A stretch of DNA of 11,259 nucleotides, taken from positions 1-11,259 of the forward strand of contig CAMCPF010000048.1 of NCBI GenBank assembly GCA_945876515.1, in the 5' to 3' direction. Under the pieces are notes generated by a model that made no database searches, had not been told where the DNA came from, and was given only the letters and a program-made list of their open reading frames with translations. This DNA is from Candidatus Kuenenia stuttgartensis. GTDB lineage: Bacteria > Planctomycetota > Planctomycetia > Pirellulales > UBA1268. Positions within the stretch are counted from its first letter, which is position 1. Every line of letters begins with the position of its first letter. Below, one piece after another: positions 6,401 through 11,259 of the stretch. Both the position numbers and the translations under genes were made by a program.

Positions 6401-7830
6401 AGGCCGACGAGACCGACCGGGCCGCCGCCGCCGAGCGGTTCATCGTGCTCAAGGTGGCCGACCCCGCGGCGGTCACGGAGCTCCTCGCCCGCGTCGGTGG
6501 CCGGGTGAGTCCCGAACTCGCCGCCGGCCTGTTCGCCGCGATCGGCCGCTCCGAGGCGCCGGGCACGGCCGGCAAGGTGCTCGACGCCCTGCCGAGCCTG
6601 ACTCCGCAGGTCCGCGAGGCGGCCGTGCGCACCGTGCTCGCCAACCGCGACTGGGCGGTCGAGCTCGTGGGCCGGCTCGAGTCAGGCCGGGTCAGTCTGG
6701 GTGACATTCCGATTGTCGAGCGGGCCAAGCTCACCGAGCATCCCGACCGCAAGGTCCGCGACCGCGCCAAGAAGATCCTGGCCTCGGGCGCCGGCCTGCC
6801 GAGCCCCGACCGGCAGAAGGTGATCGACGAGATCCTGCCCGTGGTCCGAGCGGGGGGCGACATCGCCCGCGGCAAGGCCGTCTACAAGGAGCACTGCGGC
6901 AAGTGCCACATGCACTCCGGGGAAGGCGGCAAGGTCGGCCCGGAACTCACCGGGATGGCCGTTCACCCGGCACACGAACTCTTGATCCACATCCTCGACC
7001 CAAACCGCTCCGTCGAGGGCAACTACCGCGCCTACACGGTGACCACCGACGAGGGCCGTGTGTTCACGGGGCTCCTGGCAGCGGAAAGCAAGACCGCGAT
7101 CGAGATCGTCGACGCCGAGGGGAAACGGCACGCGATCCAGCGGGACGCGATCGACGAGTTCGCCGCCTCCCCCAACTCCCTGATGCCGGTCGGATTCGAG
7201 AAGCAGATCAAGCCCGAGGGCTTCGCCGACCTGCTGGCGTTCCTCACAGCCCGCGGCAAGTTCGTGCCGCTGAGCCTGGAGAAGCTGGCGACGGCCGTGA
7301 GCACCAAGGGGATGTTCTATGATCAGCACGCCGCCGTGGAACGGCTCGTGTTCAGCGACTGGGGCCCCAAGCCCTTCAAGGGTGTGCCGTTTTCGCTCGT
7401 GGATCCGCAGGGGCAAAGCGTACCCAACGTCGTGATGCTCAACGGGCCCACCGGCTACCTGCCGCCGAAGATGCCGAAGTCCGTGTCGCTCACCCTGGGC
7501 TCACCGATCCGGGCCCTGCACCTCCTGGGCGGCGTCGGCGGCTGGTCGTTCCCGGCGAGCGGCAAGGGTTCGACCTCGATGATCGTGCGGCTGGTCTACG
7601 CCGATGGCAAGACGGAGGACCATCCGCTCGTCAACGGTGTTCATATGGCCGACTACATCCGCCGGGTGGACGTGCCGGAGAGCGAGTTCGCCTTCGACTT
7701 GGACGGCCGGCAGATCCGCTACCTGAAGATCCAGCCCAAGCGATCCGAGCCGGTCGCCACGGTCGAGCTCGTGAAGGGCCCCGACGGCACGGCGCCGATC
7801 GTCGTGGCGATCACCGCGGAGATGCTGTAG
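3424..7830 (+). CDS. Giant exported ThuA / PVC-type dehydrogenase propeller / HEAT / c-type heme protein
   Basis: 1468 residues. Residues 1-21 are a signal peptide ending AHA, cleaved before AEPP. Residues 26-228 are ThuA-like (LTVLFLGD, VPLHC, GAGRVFYTAWGHDE), a glutamine-amidotransferase-like fold linked to sugar metabolism. Residues 290-674 match the PVC-type 'membrane-bound dehydrogenase' beta-propeller (GFRADLHASEPL, FDADGSLFVAES, KVHGRIWRVV) and hold two calcium-type loops, DTDGDGRAD at 357 and DSDGDGRAD at 400. Residues 689-1121 are alpha-helical, Ala/Leu-rich HEAT-like repeats. Residues 1144-1279 are a Planctomycete/Verrucomicrobium-type heme domain with C1158-GK-C1161-H1162 and likely distal ligand M1254 (SLMPVG). 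Residues 1292-1468 are a beta-rich domain I cannot name. It probably oxidises a carbohydrate outside the cytoplasm and passes electrons via the heme. The ATG at 3424 is chosen because GGAG lies at 3411-3414 and the signal peptide begins there; an in-frame GTG at 3409 would add five residues. Substrate is not deducible. Confidence 0.9.
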   Translation: MKVILSVVAVALAALAAPAHAAEPPLTVLFLGDKGHHRPAERFAQIDDVLAARGIELEYTEDLGRLTPEELAKVDVLAVYANITNLPPAAEAAILESVRGGKGLVPLHCASFCFQNSPAWIDLVGAQFQKHGTGEFRTENVAPDHPVMKDFGGFESWDETYVHTKHNPRGRTVLEERVEGSHREPWTWVRQEGAGRVFYTAWGHDERTWSHPGFHNLIERGIRFAAGRDPAAAGPYRDTPALSKHPAGLTAFEYQPAKIPFYAPGGGRKGDDQISRMQKPLAPEESRKHALTPEGFRADLHASEPLLHGKPLAFCFDADGSLFVAESTDYPNDLVEPKPDAPATPVEGRDRIVKLVDTDGDGRADRRDVFAEPLSIPTSMLHHEGGLIVAQAPLVLFLKDSDGDGRADERKVLFTGWGTGDTHAGPSNLTWGLDGWVYGMVGYSGFNGTAGGEEHRFGAGFFRFKPDGSKLEFLRSTNNNSWGFGFSEEGLVFGSTANGNPSEHMPLANRVYERVRGWSATTLRGIAGSPKMALAPRAADPTETVAIRQVDHHGNFTAAAGHRLYTARAYPETYWNRTAFVCEPTGHIVATFELSPKGAGFTSRMGWDLVASDDEWTAPIQAEVGPDGQVWVIDWYNVIVQHTPTPAGFETGRRGAYVTPLRDKVHGRIWRVVHGDAAATAPRPLAKATPAELVAMLGDPNMFWRERAQRKLVERAAGRPDSGRDVVPALISLVQNPAVDALGLNVAAIHGLWTLKQLGAIDGDTADSLAVAAATSALMHPSAGVRMNAIKVLPRDQATLAKLAGSGVARDPAPLVRLAVLEALSEWPAEPEAGQLVLDMVADPRTLADPVLTDAATAAAAVQAPHVLPELVAALPADRTAGAARVAIVERVAEHVARGGDAATLAAVIERLPNAPPPLATAAVTGFARGWPKDRPAALGGAADAAVTSLVTKLSPEGQGQLVALVQATGSRALDERVGEIAAALFTTLDDAKADETDRAAAAERFIVLKVADPAAVTELLARVGGRVSPELAAGLFAAIGRSEAPGTAGKVLDALPSLTPQVREAAVRTVLANRDWAVELVGRLESGRVSLGDIPIVERAKLTEHPDRKVRDRAKKILASGAGLPSPDRQKVIDEILPVVRAGGDIARGKAVYKEHCGKCHMHSGEGGKVGPELTGMAVHPAHELLIHILDPNRSVEGNYRAYTVTTDEGRVFTGLLAAESKTAIEIVDAEGKRHAIQRDAIDEFAASPNSLMPVGFEKQIKPEGFADLLAFLTARGKFVPLSLEKLATAVSTKGMFYDQHAAVERLVFSDWGPKPFKGVPFSLVDPQGQSVPNVVMLNGPTGYLPPKMPKSVSLTLGSPIRALHLLGGVGGWSFPASGKGSTSMIVRLVYADGKTEDHPLVNGVHMADYIRRVDVPESEFAFDLDGRQIRYLKIQPKRSEPVATVELVKGPDGTAPIVVAITAEML

Positions 7831-9001
7831 CCGCCAGGGTGTGGGCGGCGATCACGCCCTCCTCGTCGGTCGGAATCACCCAGGCCGTCACGCGGCTTTC
7901 GGTCGTGCTGATCCGCGGACCATGCCCGGCGTTGGTATTGGCGTCGAGTTTGAGGCCGAGCCAGGTGAGCTTCCTGGCGATCCGCTCCCGGATCGCGGCG
8001 GCGTGCTCGCCGATGCCCGCGGTGAATACGAGGGCGTCCAAGCCCCCGAGCGCCGCGGCCAGCGACGCCGTCTCCCGCGCCGCCCGCTCGCAGAAGAGCT
8101 CCACCGCCTCAGCGGCCAAAGGGTCGTCGCTCGCGAGCAAGACACGCATGTCACCGCTCGAGCCTGACACGCCGAGGAGGCCCGACTCGCGTGTCAGCAT
8201 CGTCTCGACCTCCGCGGCCGACAGCCCCTCGCGGAGAATCAGATGCAGCACGGCCCCGGGGTCGATGCTGCCGCTGCGCGTGGCCATCACCAGGCCGTCG
8301 AGCGGCGTGAAGCCCATCGTCGTGGCGATGCTTCGGCCCCGATGCAATCCGCACAGGCTCGCCCCTGCGCCCAGGTGAGCGATCACCGCCCGCTCTGGGA
8401 TCCCGCCGATCAGTTCCGGCAGCCGGGCCACGACCGACTCGTACGAGAGCCCGTGGAACCCATAGCGGCGGATGCCGCGGTCGTGCCAGGGCCGCGGAAT
8501 CGCCAGCCGCGTGGCCACCGGCGGGCAGGTGTGGTGGAAGGCGGTGTCGAAGCAGACCACCTGGATGGCGGCGGGCAGCGCCGCCGCAGCCGCGCGGATG
8601 CCGGCCACGTTCTGCGGCTGATGCAGGGGCGCGAGCGGCTCCAAGGCCGCGAGCTCCCGGAGCGCCTCGGGCGTGACGACCACGGGCCGCTCGAACCGGC
8701 CGCCGCCGTGGACTACGCGATGGCCCACCGCCGCGATCGGGCCAGCGGCGACCTCGGCGGCCCGCTCGAGCACAAGCGCGATGGCGGCCTCCCAGGCGGC
8801 CGTCTCGGGCCGGGCCAACGCCGCCACCCGGCGGTCACTGGCCCTCTCGACCGTAAGCACGAGGGCGTCGTCCCGCAGATCGGCATGCACCCGCGCGAGC
8901 CGCGCGAGCCGCCGCCCGGCTCCCTCGTACAGCCCGCACTTGATGCTGCTCGAGCCGGCGTTGAGGACGAGGATCGGGCCGCTGGCGCGTGCCGCGTTCA
9001 T
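7811..9001 (-). CDS. ackA: Acetate kinase (acetate/propionate kinase family)
   Basis: 396 residues, the usual length. It converts acetyl phosphate plus ADP to acetate plus ATP, or the reverse, in the cytoplasm. Motifs in order: LVLNAGSSSIK at 11-21 (N14), GHRVVHGGG at 93-101 (R95), FDTAFH at 151-156 (D152, the catalytic aspartate position), RRYGFHG at 178-184 (H183), TRSGSIDPG at 241-249 (R242) and FTAGIGEH at 326-333. Two family positions differ: the phosphate-loop HLGNG is HLGAG (A212), and TNEE near the end is TDEE (378-381). Both may be subfamily traits and do not argue for inactivity. Its ATG overlaps the TGA of the preceding phosphotransacetylase gene (ATGA at 8998-9001), with no clear ribosome site of its own, so translation is probably coupled. 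The last 20 bp overlap, tail to tail, the end of the plus-strand heme protein gene. Confidence 0.95.
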   Translation of the reverse strand: MNAARASGPILVLNAGSSSIKCGLYEGAGRRLARLARVHADLRDDALVLTVERASDRRVAALARPETAAWEAAIALVLERAAEVAAGPIAAVGHRVVHGGGRFERPVVVTPEALRELAALEPLAPLHQPQNVAGIRAAAAALPAAIQVVCFDTAFHHTCPPVATRLAIPRPWHDRGIRRYGFHGLSYESVVARLPELIGGIPERAVIAHLGAGASLCGLHRGRSIATTMGFTPLDGLVMATRSGSIDPGAVLHLILREGLSAAEVETMLTRESGLLGVSGSSGDMRVLLASDDPLAAEAVELFCERAARETASLAAALGGLDALVFTAGIGEHAAAIRERIARKLTWLGLKLDANTNAGHGPRISTTESRVTAWVIPTDEEGVIAAHTLAATASPR

Positions 9002-9933
9002 CGCATGGCCGCCGGCGGGGCGCTCGCGAAGATCACCGCCACCGCGGCGGAGAGGACCCGCGAGGCGAGCGAATCGGCCCGGCTCGAGAGGATCACGGGC
9101 ACCCGCGCCCCGAGCACGATCCCGCCGGCGGTCGCCCCGGAGAAGTGGCCGAACTGCTTGGCGAGGATGTTGCCGCTCTCGAGGTCGGGCGCCACGAGGA
9201 TGTCGGCCCGGCCGGCCACCTCCGAGATGATCCCCTTGGTGCGGGCCGCCTCCGGGGAAACGGCGTTGTCGAAGGCGAGTGGGCCGTCGAGCAGGCCCCC
9301 GGTGATCTGCCCCCGGTCGGCCATTTTGCAGAGGGCCGCCGCGTCGAGCGTCGAGCGGAGCTTCGAGGTCACCGTCTCGACCGCCGAGAGGATCGCCACG
9401 CGCGGCCGGGCCACGCCGAGGGCGCAGGCCAGGTCGATCGCGTTCTGGACGATGTCCGCCTTCTCCTCGAGGCAGGGATCGATGTTGACCGCGCCGTCAG
9501 TGACGAAGAGCAGCCGGTCGTAGCCCGGCACCTGGAGCACGAACACGTGGCTGATCCGCCGCGCGGTCCTGAGGCCCGTGTCGCGGCGGACCACCTCGGC
9601 CAACAGCTCGTCGGTGTGGAGGCTGCCCTTCATGATCGCCCGGGCCTCGGCCCGGCGGACGAGTTCCACCGCCCGGGCGGCGGCGGCATGGCTGTGGGGC
9701 ACCGGATCGATTGGCAAGCCGGCGAGGTCTAGCCCTGTCTCGGCCGCCGCGCGGCGGATTTTGTCCTCGGGACCGATCAGGATCGGGGCGATGAGCCCCC
9801 GGTCGCGGGCCGCGATCACCCCGGCGAGCGAGGGCTCGTCGCACGGGTGGACCACGGCCGTCACGAGCGGTGGCAGGCCCGCCGCCCGCGCGAGCACGTC
9901 GGTGGCCGCCGCGGCTGCATCCGGCCGTGACAT
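8998..9933 (-). CDS. pta: Phosphotransacetylase (phosphate acetyl/butyryltransferase family)
   Basis: 311 residues, matching the short PTA/PTB family. It resembles the C-terminal half of proteins annotated as enoyl-CoA hydratase/phosphate acetyltransferase, but has no hydratase domain. Visible hallmarks are ILIGPEDKI at 51-59, IMKGSLHTDELL at 100-111, VTDGAVNI at 144-151, ILSAVETV at 181-188, DGPLAFDNAVS at 216-226, APDLESGNIL at 248-257 and SSRADSLASR at 283-292. It moves an acyl group between CoA and phosphate. With ackA directly downstream, acetyl-CoA is the likely substrate, though butyryl- or propionyl-CoA cannot be excluded. The ATG at 9933 is preceded by AAGGAGG 8 nt away (plus-strand 9942-9948), which overlaps the stop of the upstream gene. 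The frame is open further upstream to 10059, but that part lies within the preceding gene. Symbol is given by function; a ptb name is possible. Confidence 0.9.
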   Translation of the reverse strand: MSRPDAAAAATDVLARAAGLPPLVTAVVHPCDEPSLAGVIAARDRGLIAPILIGPEDKIRRAAAETGLDLAGLPIDPVPHSHAAAARAVELVRRAEARAIMKGSLHTDELLAEVVRRDTGLRTARRISHVFVLQVPGYDRLLFVTDGAVNIDPCLEEKADIVQNAIDLACALGVARPRVAILSAVETVTSKLRSTLDAAALCKMADRGQITGGLLDGPLAFDNAVSPEAARTKGIISEVAGRADILVAPDLESGNILAKQFGHFSGATAGGIVLGARVPVILSSRADSLASRVLSAAVAVIFASAPPAAMR

Positions 9934-9941
9934 GCGTCGCT

Positions 9942-9948
9942 CCTCCTT
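9942..9948 (-). promoter_or_regulatory. Strong ribosome binding site of the phosphotransacetylase gene
   Basis: On the minus strand the sequence runs TGA AGGAGG AGCGACGC ATG. The AAGGAGG core overlaps the last base of the RbsD/FucU stop codon and sits 8 nt before the ATG at 9933. This decides the start and ties the two genes into one transcript. Confidence 0.75.
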
Positions 9949-10400
9949 CAGAAGGTCCGGCAGCCGAGCGACAACAGCAGGTTGGCCCAGGGCTGGGTGT
10001 CGGCGGTCTGGATCGTGAGCACGTGGTCGGCCGAGGCGACCGCCGCATAAAAATCCCACTTCACGATCGGCACGAGCTCCACGGGTGAGCCCGCGGCGGT
10101 GAGGAGTCGGCGGTATTCGGTCCAGACCGGCGGATCGCCGGGGGTCGCCGCCGCGTAGGAATCCTCGCGGTCCACCCCCATCGTGTGCACCTCGTCGATC
10201 CGCACCGCGCCGAGCACGGCGGCGAACACCTGGGCCACCGTCGGCACGCCCGGCGAGAGCTGCAGCGAGACGAGCTCGGCCCGCGGGCCCCGCTTGTCGG
10301 CCGCCGGGTAGTTGCCGTCAGCGATCAAAACCTTCGAGTGATGCCCGGCCTGCGCCAGCACGCGGAGGATCTCGGGGTGGAGCAGGGGTCCGTTGAGCAT
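9948..10400 (-). CDS. RbsD/FucU family sugar pyranase/mutarotase
   Basis: 150 residues, the usual length of the RbsD/FucU fold. The N-terminal signature LHPEILRVLAQAGHHSKVLIADGNYP (split: H8-P9 entry; G19-H20-H21; A27-D28-G29-N30) supplies the catalytic histidine H20 and the aspartate D28. The C-terminal FYAAVASADHVLTIQTAD then QPWANLLL corresponds to the FY...TGE...PYAN motif, but the tyrosine of PYAN is W138 and TGE is TAD. The enzyme speeds the interconversion of sugar anomers (pyranose/furanose or alpha/beta), such as D-ribose or L-fucose. Overall it looks nearer to FucU than RbsD, but substrate cannot be fixed. The start is the ATG at 10400, 3 nt after the gyrB stop, and the stop is 14 nt before the phosphotransacetylase start, so it is inside the same operon. 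Confidence 0.88.
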   Translation of the reverse strand: MLNGPLLHPEILRVLAQAGHHSKVLIADGNYPAADKRGPRAELVSLQLSPGVPTVAQVFAAVLGAVRIDEVHTMGVDREDSYAAATPGDPPVWTEYRRLLTAAGSPVELVPIVKWDFYAAVASADHVLTIQTADTQPWANLLLSLGCRTF

Positions 10401-10403
10401 GGG

Positions 10404-11259
10404 CTACACATCCAGGTTCTTGACGTCGAGGGCGTGCTTCTCGATGAACTCCCGGCGCGGCTCGACCTTCTCCCCCATCAAGACGCGGAACAGGTCGTCG
10501 GCCGCCGCCGCATCGGCCATCGTGACCCGCAACAGTGTGCGGTTGGCCGGGTCGAGCGTGGTCTCGCGGAGCTCCTCGGCGTTCATCTCGCCGAGGCCCT
10601 TGAAGCGGGTGATCGAAAGCCCCTTCTCCCCGGCCCGCCGCACGGCCGTGATCAGCCCCCGGAGATCCTCCAGGCCGATCTCGTTCTCGCCGCGGCGAAG
10701 CGTGTAGCGGGACTCCTCGCGGCCGGTCCGATCCTGGGGCAGCAGCGCTTCCATGCCGAAGCCCATCGCCTCGAGCGCCTGGAGGGCCGAGTTGATGCTT
10801 CGTACCTCGTGGAGATCGACCACCACCAGCTGCGGGCCGCCGGCGATGCCCGCCGCCGGCTCGCCGCCATGCTTGTTCTCGTCGGCCCGACCGACTTCGA
10901 GCTCACCACCGGCCGACTGCTCCTTGCTTTTCATGAAGGCCTCGAGCGCATCGCGGCTGGTGAACCAGTGCTCTTCGACGCCGTAATACACGTGGTACAT
11001 CGGCAGCTTGCCCGTGGCCTTGTCGCGGCGGGCGGCATGGTCGCGGAGGCTCACGCCCCGGCGCTCGAGCGCCACGAGCGCATCTTCCAGGCCCGAGAGC
11101 GTGCGGCAGAGCTTGTGCATCTCGTCGCCCGAGATCTCCCGGCCGTCGCCCGGCAGGAACACCCCCTCGCCCAGGCCCTGGTCGAGGAGCTGGTTCTTCA
11201 TCTCCTCCTCGGTCTGCACGTAGTAGGTCTGCTTCTTGGTCCGGACGCGGAACAAGGGG
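10404..11259 (-). CDS. gyrB: DNA gyrase subunit B, C-terminal part (5' end outside the window)
   Basis: About 285 residues of the GyrB C-terminal half. The frame enters from the right edge reading PLFRVRTKKQTYYV, the region after the TOPRIM core where gyrases read PPLY-K/R-V. It ends with the canonical tail: RFKGLGEMNAEEL, TTLDPANRTLLRV, LMGEKVEPRREFIE and the terminal VKNLDV. The VEPRREFIE and NLDV ending favours GyrB over ParE. The ATPase domain, transducer and the catalytic EGDSA and DXD of TOPRIM lie beyond the edge. Between TOPRIM and tail there is a long segment (plus-strand about 10650-11200) of helical, charged sequence, including a low-complexity GGEPAAGIAGG, comparable in place to the insert in proteobacterial GyrB. 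With GyrA it forms the gyrase that introduces negative supercoils. The stop is 3 nt before the RbsD/FucU start, so gyrB is first among the visible genes of a minus-strand run. Confidence 0.95.
   Translation of the reverse strand, partial: PLFRVRTKKQTYYVQTEEEMKNQLLDQGLGEGVFLPGDGREISGDEMHKLCRTLSGLEDALVALERRGVSLRDHAARRDKATGKLPMYHVYYGVEEHWFTSRDALEAFMKSKEQSAGGELEVGRADENKHGGEPAAGIAGGPQLVVVDLHEVRSINSALQALEAMGFGMEALLPQDRTGREESRYTLRRGENEIGLEDLRGLITAVRRAGEKGLSITRFKGLGEMNAEELRETTLDPANRTLLRVTMADAAAADDLFRVLMGEKVEPRREFIEKHALDVKNLDV

Noticed and set aside
5142..6875. Minus-strand open frame of about 577 codons opposite the HEAT region
   Set aside because: Its translation is mostly Ser, Ala, Arg and Thr, as expected from the complement of Ala/Val-rich codons; no family motif and no ribosome site.

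Overview
The window comes from a GC-rich bacterial chromosome, most likely a planctomycete of the Pirellulales type. This rests mainly on the very large exported protein at 3424-7830. It joins a ThuA-like domain, a PVC-type 'membrane-bound dehydrogenase' beta-propeller, HEAT-like repeats and a c-type heme domain, an architecture typical of Planctomycetes and Verrucomicrobia. It is preceded by a Gfo/Idh/MocA oxidoreductase, a family greatly expanded in these bacteria. The taxonomic call is inferred from gene content; no rRNA or tRNA is present.

Layout. (1) Positions 1-760, plus strand: the 3' part of an M24 aminopeptidase P-like metallopeptidase with all five metal ligands. (2) Positions 788-1592, minus strand: an overlapping gene pair, mntA then hepT, encoding a complete MNT/HEPN (type VII) toxin-antitoxin module. 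(3) Positions 1593-1714: a divergent intergenic region with several inverted repeats. (4) Positions 1715-2179, plus strand: an exported FKBP-type peptidyl-prolyl isomerase. (5) Positions 2291-7830, plus strand: a translationally coupled pair (ATGA overlap), a cytoplasmic NAD(P)-type Gfo/Idh/MocA oxidoreductase with a non-canonical TVP in place of the usual EKP motif, followed by the 1468-residue exported ThuA/propeller/HEAT/heme protein. (6) Positions 7811-11259, minus strand: a compact gene run, in transcription order gyrB (3' end), an RbsD/FucU sugar mutarotase, a phosphotransacetylase and acetate kinase. Its last gene overlaps the end of the giant plus-strand gene by 20 bp, tail to tail.

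How the genes may work together. The Gfo/Idh enzyme and the heme protein probably act on related sugars or sugar derivatives on the two sides of the inner membrane, with the heme domain passing electrons onward; the substrate cannot be read from the sequence. In the minus-strand run, the mutarotase feeds monosaccharide catabolism. Phosphotransacetylase and acetate kinase interconvert acetyl-CoA and acetate with ATP formation. Their placement directly behind gyrB is the oddest piece of gene order here. The toxin-antitoxin pair looks intact and autonomous.

I did not find a clear-cut undescribed system. The best leads are the coupled Gfo/Idh (TVP) and ThuA-propeller-heme pair, the gyrB-mutarotase-pta-ackA run, and the structured region between mntA and the FKBP gene. 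No CRISPR array, insertion sequence, rRNA or tRNA was seen.
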